Shown here piece by piece: positions 36,386 to 43,955 of a stretch of 64,000 bases of DNA (position 1 is the stretch's first letter; each line of letters begins with the position of its first letter). Source of the stretch: Verrucomicrobiia bacterium. Lineage in GTDB: Bacteria; Verrucomicrobiota; Verrucomicrobiia; Limisphaerales; CAIMTB01. The DNA is taken from positions 43,176 to 107,175 of the forward strand of contig JAHCBA010000022.1 of the NCBI GenBank assembly GCA_019634625.1. The letters are read 5' to 3'. A model generated the notes under the pieces. It was not told the origin of the DNA. It worked only from the letters and a program-made list of their open reading frames with translations, and made no database searches. The translations under genes and the position numbers were made by a program.

Positions 36386-36568
36386 CTAGCGTCGCTCCTC
36401 GGTCATGCCGGTGGGGAGGCCGGTTTCCCAACTGCGCGGGGTATTCCAGGGACGCTCGGAGAGACGTTCCTCGTTGGTGGCACAGCCGGCGAGGAACCAG
36501 GCGGCGGCGAGGAGGGCGAGGAGGGCGGCGAATGGACGATGGGGACGATTACCGGGGAAGGGCTTCAT
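36386..36568 (-). CDS. Small lipoprotein
   Basis: A 60-residue protein with a lipoprotein signal peptide (LLALLAAAWFLAGC, lipobox LAGC), leaving about 30 mature residues (ATNEERLSERPWNTPRSWET). Its start lies 20 bp inside the 3' end of the coiled-coil gene, suggesting coupling. The Trp/Pro-rich mature part looks conserved in style, but no domain is recognised. Confidence 0.65.
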   Translation of the reverse strand: MKPFPGNRPHRPFAALLALLAAAWFLAGCATNEERLSERPWNTPRSWETGLPTGMTEERR

Positions 36569-37313
36569 AGCTGGTCATGACCTGGTCACCGGCCTGGACC
36601 TGATCCTGAACCCAATCGGGCATCAGGTTGGCGACGGCGGAGCGGGCTTCGACGCGGACCAATTGAGCCTTGGCGACGAGGGTTTCGCCGCGGGTGATGA
36701 TCATCTTGCCATTGCGTTTGAGGCCGTCCTCGGCCCCGCGATCGAGCACGACGAACTGGTAGTTGCCATCGACGGCCGTGACGAGGCCACGGACATCCGG
36801 CATCTGGACCTCGGTGATTTTGCCGCGGTAGAGGTCGAGTTCCTCGCTGAGGCGGGCGATTTCGCGACCCATGACCTGCTTTTCCGCGGCGAAGGCGTCG
36901 CGCTCGGCCGCCAGACGTTCGGTACGGGACTGGAGGTTGGCGATTTGTTCGGGTTCGATCCCGAGGGCTTCCCAGCGGGAGAGACGGCGTTGGGCGGTAT
37001 CGCGGGAGACGATGGTCTCCTGGAGTTCCTGGGAACGGCGGGCCAGGAGGCCGTCGGTTTCGTTGAGGCGGGTGGTGGTGACCGTCAGTTCCTGCTGAAC
37101 GAGTTCGAGTTCGTCCTTGGCGGACTTTTCGGCTTCGCGGGCCTGACGTTCCGAGTCGCGGGCGCGGGTCTCCGCGGCGACGGCGCGGTCGCGCTCATCG
37201 CGAAAGGTATCGCGCTGTTCGGACAGGACCTGGGCCTTGTCCTTGAGCACGAAGGAGACCACGACACCTGCCAGCGCGACGGCCAGCGACAGGATAAGGA
37301 AAATGCGTAGCAT
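36549..37313 (-). CDS. Membrane-anchored coiled-coil protein
   Basis: A 254-residue protein. An N-terminal membrane helix or signal anchor (LRIFLILSLAVALAGVVVSF) is followed by about 130 residues of coiled coil (EQRDTFRDERDRAVAAETRA onward). A beta-rich C-terminal domain (GLVTAVDGNYQFVVLDRGAE, GETLVAKAQLVRVEARSAVA) recalls the outer domain of MreC or related envelope proteins. Probably periplasmic; function unknown. It precedes and overlaps the small lipoprotein gene, so the two may act together. Confidence 0.75.
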   Translation of the reverse strand: MLRIFLILSLAVALAGVVVSFVLKDKAQVLSEQRDTFRDERDRAVAAETRARDSERQAREAEKSAKDELELVQQELTVTTTRLNETDGLLARRSQELQETIVSRDTAQRRLSRWEALGIEPEQIANLQSRTERLAAERDAFAAEKQVMGREIARLSEELDLYRGKITEVQMPDVRGLVTAVDGNYQFVVLDRGAEDGLKRNGKMIITRGETLVAKAQLVRVEARSAVANLMPDWVQDQVQAGDQVMTSYEALPR

Positions 37314-37436
37314 GCGACGTCGTCCTGGGATTACCTGTGATTGAGACGGGGAAGGCTAGGGGCGCGGGGCGTTGGGTGTCAATTGCCGAGGCGGCGAGAG
37401 CCGACATTTGGGAGACATTTGGAATCCAGTCATCGG

Positions 37437-38396
37437 CTACTTGCGGCGCGGTTTGGGGGCGGGTTTGGCCTTGGATGGGGCCTTGGGTCTGGCCTTTGCC
37501 CTGGCTTTGTGGCGGCCCTTGAAGGTGAGTTCGGCGATGCCGGACTTGTCGAGATGGCCGAGCCCCTCCTTGACCATGCGTTGGAACTGCGCGGTGGTGG
37601 CGGCGGCGAGAGGGAGGTTGAGTTTCTTCGATTTGCCGAGGGCGAGGGCGATTCCGGAGTCCTTGGCGGCGTGTTCGGCGGAGAAGAAGCAGGCATGGTC
37701 GCGGTTCTGCATGTCTTCGCCATCGGTTTGGAGGACGCGGGAATTGGCGCCTGTCTGGGAAAAGACCTCGCGGAGGGTGGCGAGGTCGAGGCCCAGGGCG
37801 TCGCCCAAGGCGAGTCCTTCGGCGAGGCCGGCGGTATTGATGTTCATGACCATGTTGACCAGGGCCTTCACCTCGGCGGCGGTGCCGGAGGCCCCGATGA
37901 ACCGGAGGGACTGACCGTTGTTGCTGAGGTGGCGGAGGACGGGTTCGACTTTGGCATAGACGGCGGGTTGGCCGCCGCACATGAGGTAGAGGGAGCCGTC
38001 GCGGGCCTGGGGGATGCTGGAGGCCATGCAGGCCTCGACGGTGGCGGCGCCGGCCTTGGCGGCGAGTTTTTCGAGGTCGCGATGGATCTTCGGGGAGAGG
38101 GTGGCGCAGTTGATGAAGGTCCGGCCTCGCGCGCCCTGGAGGAGGTTATCGCGGCGTCCCTTGAAGATGGCCTCCATGGCCTTGTCGTTGGTGACCACGG
38201 TGAAGACGATGTCGGCTGCGGCGGTGACCTCGGACAGTTTGGTGCAGGGTTCGGCGTCCAGTTCCCGGGCCAGTTCCTCGGCGGCCTTGCGGTTGACGTC
38301 GTACACGGCGGTGACCGGGTAACCGCAGTCCTTGAGGCGCCGGGCCATGTTGGCGCCCATCCGGCCGACCCCGACGAATCCAATGCGTTCTGCCAT
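37437..38396 (-). CDS. NAD-dependent beta-hydroxyacid dehydrogenase (3-hydroxyisobutyrate/tartronate semialdehyde type)
   Basis: A 319-residue protein. The Rossmann loop is IGFVGVGRMGANMARRL (5-21). A dimerisation helix with the catalytic Lys region (TAAEVKALVNMVMNINTAGL) and DSGIALALGKSKKLNLPLA follow. The substrate-binding segment near 120-130 (EACMASSIPQARDGSLYLMC) deviates from the usual DAPVSGG, so the substrate may differ. The last 25 residues are a Lys/Ala/Pro tail (ARAKARPKAPSKAKPAPKP) not found in typical members. Confidence 0.85.
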   Translation of the reverse strand: MAERIGFVGVGRMGANMARRLKDCGYPVTAVYDVNRKAAEELARELDAEPCTKLSEVTAAADIVFTVVTNDKAMEAIFKGRRDNLLQGARGRTFINCATLSPKIHRDLEKLAAKAGAATVEACMASSIPQARDGSLYLMCGGQPAVYAKVEPVLRHLSNNGQSLRFIGASGTAAEVKALVNMVMNINTAGLAEGLALGDALGLDLATLREVFSQTGANSRVLQTDGEDMQNRDHACFFSAEHAAKDSGIALALGKSKKLNLPLAAATTAQFQRMVKEGLGHLDKSGIAELTFKGRHKARAKARPKAPSKAKPAPKPRRK

Positions 38397-38545
38397 AGGT
38401 GTGATGCTGGTTGCGGGGGGAGGGTACGGACCCCGGGATGGGATGCCAGCCGGAACTGAGTCGGGGGCCGGCGTTTGTTGAGGTCCACGTTGAGCTTGCC
38501 ACGGTCAGGGCCATCCCGCACTTTTGCCGTTCTATTTTGGGTCAT

Positions 38546-38884
38546 ATGACGACGGACTTACTGGCATCGGTCTTGATAGGGTTTGCGCCTCCGGCGCCGC
38601 CCGCGGGGACGGAGAGCACGGCTCCGGGGTGGGTGAGCCTGGTGCCGATCATCCTGCTTTTCGTGGTGATGTACCTGGTGTTGATCCTGCCGCAGCAGCG
38701 GAAGGCGAAGCAGCACGGGTTGCTGCTGAAGGCGCTCAAGCCGGGGGACAAGGTGATCACCAGTGGCGGGATTGTCGGGGTGGTGGTGAGCATCCGGGAC
38801 CATCATGTGACCGTCCGGTCGGACGAGACCAAGCTGGAGATCCTGAAGAGCGCGGTGCAGGAGATCACCGAGCGCAAGGCCTGA
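38546..38884 (+). CDS. yajC: Preprotein translocase subunit YajC
   Basis: A 112-residue protein with one membrane helix (VSLVPIILLFVVMYLVLILP) directly followed by the hallmark QQRKAKQH and LKPGDKVITSGGIVGVVVSI. YajC forms a complex with SecDF and SecYEG. The ATG at 38546 gives a typical short N-terminus; a longer upstream frame is not conserved in style. secDF follows after 13 bp. Confidence 0.97.
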   Translation: MTTDLLASVLIGFAPPAPPAGTESTAPGWVSLVPIILLFVVMYLVLILPQQRKAKQHGLLLKALKPGDKVITSGGIVGVVVSIRDHHVTVRSDETKLEILKSAVQEITERKA

Positions 38885-38897
38885 TTTTCTCTGCCGC

Positions 38898-41429
38898 ATG
38901 AAGAATCCGTTTTTTTGGCTGACGGCTGTCGTCGTGGTGTTGTTGTGGTCGGCGTACGAGATGTACCCGCCGAAAGGGCGAAGCCTGCTCGAGCAATTCG
39001 AGCGGGAGGCGGAGAACACGCAGGATCCGGTGTTCCGGTCGATCCTGGAGCAGGCGCGAACGCTGGAGGCGCAGGGCGGGGCGTCCTTCGAGAATCTGCT
39101 GACGGCGGCGGGGACCAACAGTCTGGAGCGTTATTTCCCGAGGGTGGAGATTCCGGCCGGGGGCGAGACGAACCGGGTGATTTTGAACCGGCTGCAGCGC
39201 AATTCGCTGGGCAAGATCCGTCTGGGGCTCGATCTGCAGGGCGGGATGTCCTTCATGGTGCAGATGCGGACCAACGAGCTGAAGGAGCCTGGTTCGCGGG
39301 ATCGGGCACTGGACCAGGCGGTGGAGATTTTGCGGAAGCGGGTGGACCGCTTCGGGGTGGCGGAGCCGACGATTCAGAAGGCCGGGGTGGACCGCATCGA
39401 GATCCAGATGCCGGGTCTGACCCAGGCGCAGATTGACGATGTGAAGGCCACGATCGAGCGGGCGGCCTTTTTGAAGTTCTGCATTGTCCATCCCGAGAGC
39501 GACCGGCTGCTTCAGGAGGGGTTGGTGCCGCCCGGGTACGAAGTGCTGCACGAAACGCGGACGGACCGGCGGACGGGCCAGGTGTCGGTGACCCCGCTGC
39601 TGGTGCGGAGGAATGCGGAGCGGGGGCTGACGGGGCATTATGTGACGCGTGCGGACCCGGTGCCGGATCCGTTGACGGGGGAGCCGAAGATCGAGTTTGA
39701 GTTGAACACCGAGGGGGCGCGGATTTTTGCGGACATCACGCGGGAGTACAGTCCGCGGCCGGGCGGCCCGGGGGGCACGCAGTATTTCTATCTGGCGATC
39801 GTGCTGGACGGGGAGCTGTATTCGGCGCCGCGGATTCTGGGGGAGATACCCGGGGGACGCGGGGTGATTACGGGCAATTTCGACATCAAGGAGGCGTACG
39901 AGCTGGCGAATGTGCTGATGAACCCGCTGGAGGCGCCGGTGGACATCATCCAGTACAACCTGGTGGCGGCGACGCTTGGGGCGGATTCGATCGAGAGCGG
40001 GATTCGGGCGACCTTGATCGCGGCGATCCTGGTGGTGGGTTTCATGCTGGTTTACTACCTGTTCGCCGGGGCGGTGGCGAACATCGCCCTGATGTTGAAC
40101 ATCTTCATTCTGTTCGGGGTGATGTGTGGCATCGAGGCGACGATGACGTTGCCGGGGATTGCGGCGGTGGTGCTGACGGCGGGCATGGCGGTGGATGCCA
40201 ACGTGCTGATCTTCGAGCGGATCCGGGAGGAGCGAATGGCGGGGAAGTCGCTCAAGGGCAGTCTGTCGGCAGGTTATGACAAGGCGTTCTGGACCATTTT
40301 CGACACCAACCTGACCACGCTGATTGCGGCGTTGATCATGATCTGGATGGGGACGGGGCCGGTGAAGGGCTTTGGTGTGACGCTCACCATCGGGATTTGC
40401 GTGAGCATGTTCACGGCGCTGGTGGTGACGCGTTTGATCTTCGATTTCTGCCTGCAGAAGGGGTGGTTGACCAAGCTGAAGATGATGACGGTCATCGGGG
40501 AGACGCGGATTGACTTTCTGCGGTTCGCCAAGCCGGCCTTTGTGCTTTCCTGGGCCCTGATCCTGGTTGGAGTGGGGTATGGATTCTATCGGGGCAAGGC
40601 CGTGATGGGCGTCGATTTCATCGGGGGCGACGCGATCACCTACAGCTATCGGCAGGCGGTGCCGACGGCCGCTGTGCGGGCGGCGCTGACGCAGGCGGGG
40701 GTGACCGAGGCCCAGATTCTTCCCAAGTCGAGTCCGGCGGGCGGGTTGGACACCATCCAGATTGTGGTGCCGTTTGAGCAGGGCGATCTGGTGATGCAGA
40801 CGCTGCCCGGGGCGTTTCCGGAGGCGGGGCTGACTTTGGAGGATGTGGACCGGAAGGGGCCGGCGGTGGGTCGGGAGATTCTGCTTTCGGCGTTGAAGTC
40901 GGTGCTGCTCGCGCTGTTTGGGATCCTGCTGTACGTGGCCTTCCGGTACGAGTTCAGCTTCTCGGTGGCGGCGGTGGTGGCGGTGATCCACGACGTCCTG
41001 ATGACGATGGGATGGTTCTTCCTGACGGACCGGCAATTGAGTGCACCGATGGTGGCGGCGGTCCTGACCATCATCGGGTTTTCCATCAACGACACCATCG
41101 TGATATTCGACCGGATCCGGGAGGATCTGCGGTTGGGGATCCGCGGCAGTTTCCGGGACCTGATGAACCTGGCGCTGAACCAGACGTTGCGGCGGACCTT
41201 GATTACTTCCGGGACGACGTTGCTGGCGACGGCGGCGCTGTATCTGTTCGGGGGCGGTGTGATCAACGACTTCGCGTTCACCTTCCTGGTGGGCATCATC
41301 ACGGGGACGTATTCGACCATCTTTATTGCGGGGACGATCGTGCTGTGGTGGCACAAGGGGCAGCGACCGGTGATCGGGCCGGTGCAAAGCAGCACGGGGC
41401 CGCAGGTGCAGCAGCCGGCCCGGGCGTGA
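38898..41429 (+). CDS. secDF: Protein translocase SecDF (fused SecD and SecF)
   Basis: An 843-residue fusion of SecD and SecF, which use the proton gradient to complete protein export. The SecD part has an N-terminal helix, the LGLDLQGGMSFMVQM motif near residues 109-123, a large periplasmic P1 region, and helices with LPGIAAVVLTAGMAVDANVL and FERIREE. The SecF part starts near residue 530 (FLRFAKPAFVLSWALI), has GVDFIGGDAITY, and ends with FSINDTIVIFDRIREDLRLG and LRRTLITSGTTLLATAALYL. About 12 helices in total. It forms an operon with yajC. Confidence 0.97.
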   Translation: MKNPFFWLTAVVVVLLWSAYEMYPPKGRSLLEQFEREAENTQDPVFRSILEQARTLEAQGGASFENLLTAAGTNSLERYFPRVEIPAGGETNRVILNRLQRNSLGKIRLGLDLQGGMSFMVQMRTNELKEPGSRDRALDQAVEILRKRVDRFGVAEPTIQKAGVDRIEIQMPGLTQAQIDDVKATIERAAFLKFCIVHPESDRLLQEGLVPPGYEVLHETRTDRRTGQVSVTPLLVRRNAERGLTGHYVTRADPVPDPLTGEPKIEFELNTEGARIFADITREYSPRPGGPGGTQYFYLAIVLDGELYSAPRILGEIPGGRGVITGNFDIKEAYELANVLMNPLEAPVDIIQYNLVAATLGADSIESGIRATLIAAILVVGFMLVYYLFAGAVANIALMLNIFILFGVMCGIEATMTLPGIAAVVLTAGMAVDANVLIFERIREERMAGKSLKGSLSAGYDKAFWTIFDTNLTTLIAALIMIWMGTGPVKGFGVTLTIGICVSMFTALVVTRLIFDFCLQKGWLTKLKMMTVIGETRIDFLRFAKPAFVLSWALILVGVGYGFYRGKAVMGVDFIGGDAITYSYRQAVPTAAVRAALTQAGVTEAQILPKSSPAGGLDTIQIVVPFEQGDLVMQTLPGAFPEAGLTLEDVDRKGPAVGREILLSALKSVLLALFGILLYVAFRYEFSFSVAAVVAVIHDVLMTMGWFFLTDRQLSAPMVAAVLTIIGFSINDTIVIFDRIREDLRLGIRGSFRDLMNLALNQTLRRTLITSGTTLLATAALYLFGGGVINDFAFTFLVGIITGTYSTIFIAGTIVLWWHKGQRPVIGPVQSSTGPQVQQPARA

Positions 41430-41439
41430 AATGGGTGGG

Positions 41440-41695
41440 AAGGGAGCGGAGTGATGGGATGAGGACTCGCGGAGATCGTCCCTCCGGAGTGAAGCGAAGG
41501 GGTGAGATCGGAGGGCTGAGCTCTGCGAGGCCGCAGGGGAGTGGAGGGATGGGATGAGGACTCGCGGAGCTCGTCCCTTCGGAGTGAAGTGAGGGGGGTG
41601 AGATGGGAGGGTTGAGCCCTGCGGGGCCGCAGGGGAAGTGGAGCGATGGGAAGGGGACTCGCGGAGCTCGTCGCTTCGGAGTGAAGCGGGGGTGG
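41440..41695. repeat. Three tandem REP-like hairpin units (~95-97 bp each)
   Basis: GGACTCGCGGAG recurs at 41463, 41558 and 41655. Each unit carries an arm CTCGCGGAGATCGTCCCTCCG and, 21 bp later, an imperfect inverted arm CGGAGGGCTGAGCTCTGCGAG (about 17 of 21 positions complementary in the first unit). The array sits directly after the secDF stop and could form strong hairpins in its 3' transcript. The third unit is cut short. The rest of the gap to recJ (41700-41977) shows no gene I can support. Confidence 0.85.
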
Positions 41696-41977
41696 AAGGC
41701 ATCATGTTCGCCGCGAAGGTGTTTGCCATTTCCAGTTCCCGTTGGTTTTACTTCGTGTTGGCCGGGGCGATGAGGTCAGCTTCCCCCTCAAGGTGGGGTT
41801 GTTGATGGTTCTGGCAGGTATTCGAGAGGAGAGGCTTCCTGGCATGGCTGAAACGAAGCGGGATATCGTGCGGGCGTCGGGGGTGGCGGGTGCCAGCCCT
41901 GGGCGCGGCATTGGGGCTTCGGTGGGGATGAGTTGGCGTGAAGGGAGGTTAGCCGGCCCGCCTCCCGGGCAGGCAAC

Positions 41978-43711
41978 ATGAAGCATCGCTGGCTCCTCGC
42001 ACCACCCCGTCCCGAGGAGGCCGCGCACCTCGCACGGGAGCTGGGCATCACGCCGTTGCTGGGTCAGTGCCTGATCAACCGCGACTTTGGCTCGACGGAG
42101 CGTGCCCAGGCATTTCTTGGACCGCGCCTGCGCGATCTTCAGGATCCATTTCTGCTTCCCAACATGGCGGCGGCGGTGGACCGGCTTTGGGCGGCGCGCG
42201 AGGCAGGGGAGTCGCTGGTGATTTACGGCGACTACGACGTGGACGGGGTGACGGCGACGGCACTCTTGGCGGAGGTGCTGGAGACGCTGGGCTGGCGGGT
42301 GGCGCGGTTCGTTCCCAAGCGGATGGACGAGGGGTACGGGTTGAGCGCGGACGGCGTGGAGAACTGTCTTCACCAGAACCGTGCCACCCTGATGGTGGCG
42401 GTGGACTGCGGATCGACGGCCACGGAGACCATCCGCAGCCTGGCCGAGCGGGGGATCGACGTGCTGGTTTTCGATCATCACCAGATCGCCGATCCGCCGC
42501 CGGTGGCGGTGGCGCTAGTCAATCCGCGATTGGGCGGCGACGGCGCGCACGGGGTTGAGCTTTCGTCGGTGGGGCTCTCGTTCAAGCTGGCTCACGCGTT
42601 GGTCAAGCGGGGTCGGGAGCGGGGTATGCCCGAGGCGGTGACCTTCGATCTGAAGACCCTGCTCGACCTGGTGGCGCTGGGGACGATTGCCGACCTGGTT
42701 CCGTTGCGGGCCGAGAACCGTATTTTGGTGAGGGCGGGACTGGAGCGTCTGAACCAGACCCAGCGTCCCGGGCTGCAAGCGCTGTGCGAGGTGGCGCAGA
42801 TCACCTCGACCATTGGCAGTTACGAGGTGGGTTTTCTGCTGTCGCCGCGCCTCAACGCGGCGGGCCGGTTGGAGGATGCGTGCGAGGCGTTGGATCTGCT
42901 GTTGACCGACGACTACGGCACGGCGACGCGGTTGGCGCGCAGTCTGGACGCCCGGAACCGGCAGCGGCAGCAGATCGAGAAGGCGATGGCCGACAAGGTG
43001 CTCGGCGAACTCGATGCGCGGTTCGATCCGCAATCGGACTACGTGATCGTCGAGGGCGCGATGCCGTGGCACATCGGGGTGGTGGGGATCGTGGCGTCGC
43101 GGGTGCTGCAGCGATTTTACCGACCGACGATTATCATGGGTGGGGATGGGGAGTGCTGGCGGGGATCGGGACGGAGCATCGAGGGGTTCGATCTGGCGGC
43201 GGCGCTGCGCGATTGCGACGATCTGCTTCTACGCCATGGCGGCCATGCCATGGCCGCGGGCCTCAGCCTTGCGCCGGAGAACCTCGCGATGCTCCGGGAC
43301 CGCCTCAATCAACTGGCCCGGGACCGGCTTCGTCCGGAGCAGTTGCGTCCGCCTCTTCGGCTCGATGCGGCGGTGCCCCTGGGGCAGGTCACGGAAGAGC
43401 AGGTGTTGGATCTCGATCAACTGCGTCCGAACGGCCAGGGGAATCCGGCGGTGCAACTCATCGTCCAGGGCGCACGGCACGATCGTCCGCCGCAACGGGT
43501 CGGGAAGGAGCGTCAGCACGCCAAGTTCTGGGTCACGGACGGCCGACTGACCCGCGAGGCCATCTGGTACGGAGCGGGGGATCGCCCGGTTCCGACCGAA
43601 CCGTTCGACCTGGCGTGCGTGGCGCACATCCACGAGTTCAACCATCGGCGGAGCGTCCAGCTCAAGGTGTTGGACTGGCGTCCGGCGGCGAAGAACGGGC
43701 AGCGCGCCTGA
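41978..43711 (+). CDS. recJ: Single-stranded-DNA-specific exonuclease RecJ
   Basis: A 577-residue 5'-3' exonuclease of recombination and repair. The DHH catalytic motifs are present: DYDVDG (85-90), DCGSTATETI, DHH at 166-168, and the DHHA1 part with HIGVVGIVASRVLQRFYRPT, GGHAMAAGLSL. RLNAAGRL is the RecJ-specific element. A C-terminal OB-fold covers about the last 110 residues. Start at ATG 41978. REP-like repeats flank it on both sides; dnaE follows 244 bp later in the same direction. Confidence 0.97.
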   Translation: MKHRWLLAPPRPEEAAHLARELGITPLLGQCLINRDFGSTERAQAFLGPRLRDLQDPFLLPNMAAAVDRLWAAREAGESLVIYGDYDVDGVTATALLAEVLETLGWRVARFVPKRMDEGYGLSADGVENCLHQNRATLMVAVDCGSTATETIRSLAERGIDVLVFDHHQIADPPPVAVALVNPRLGGDGAHGVELSSVGLSFKLAHALVKRGRERGMPEAVTFDLKTLLDLVALGTIADLVPLRAENRILVRAGLERLNQTQRPGLQALCEVAQITSTIGSYEVGFLLSPRLNAAGRLEDACEALDLLLTDDYGTATRLARSLDARNRQRQQIEKAMADKVLGELDARFDPQSDYVIVEGAMPWHIGVVGIVASRVLQRFYRPTIIMGGDGECWRGSGRSIEGFDLAAALRDCDDLLLRHGGHAMAAGLSLAPENLAMLRDRLNQLARDRLRPEQLRPPLRLDAAVPLGQVTEEQVLDLDQLRPNGQGNPAVQLIVQGARHDRPPQRVGKERQHAKFWVTDGRLTREAIWYGAGDRPVPTEPFDLACVAHIHEFNHRRSVQLKVLDWRPAAKNGQRA

Positions 43712-43885
43712 GCGCCGGGTGCCACGAGGCCGCAGAGGGGGGGAGCGATGGGATGGGGACTCGCGGAGATCGTCCCTCCGAAGTGAAGCGAGGGTGTGAA
43801 ATCGGAGGGCCGAGTTCCACGAGGCCGCAACGGTGTGGAGCGATGGGTTGAGGACTCGCGGACTCCTCACCCACGACTTCGGGAT
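43712..43885. repeat. One full and partial REP-like hairpin units between recJ and dnaE
   Basis: A complete unit starts with GGACTCGCGGAG near 43755 and carries both arms (CTCGCGGAGATCGTCCCTCCG; CGGAGGGCCGAGTTCCACGAG), 17 of 21 positions complementary. A 5' fragment (CCACGAGGCCGCAGAGG, near 43720) and a truncated third start (GAGGACTCGCGGACTCC, near 43850) flank it. Orientation is the same as at 41.5 kb. Confidence 0.85.
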
Positions 43886-43955
43886 GCGCGGCTGTGAACA
43901 ACCTTGGGGCGCGGTCGCTTGCACGGGGTAATGCGGGTCGGGGAGGATGGTCGGC

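Noticed and set aside
38865..41729. 954-codon minus-strand frame opposite secDF
   Set aside because: Composition is Arg/His/Pro-rich with no domain; secDF on the plus strand has clear motifs.
41742..41981. 79-codon frame upstream of recJ
   Set aside because: No domain, overlaps the recJ start, and no clear ribosome binding site; treated as non-coding.
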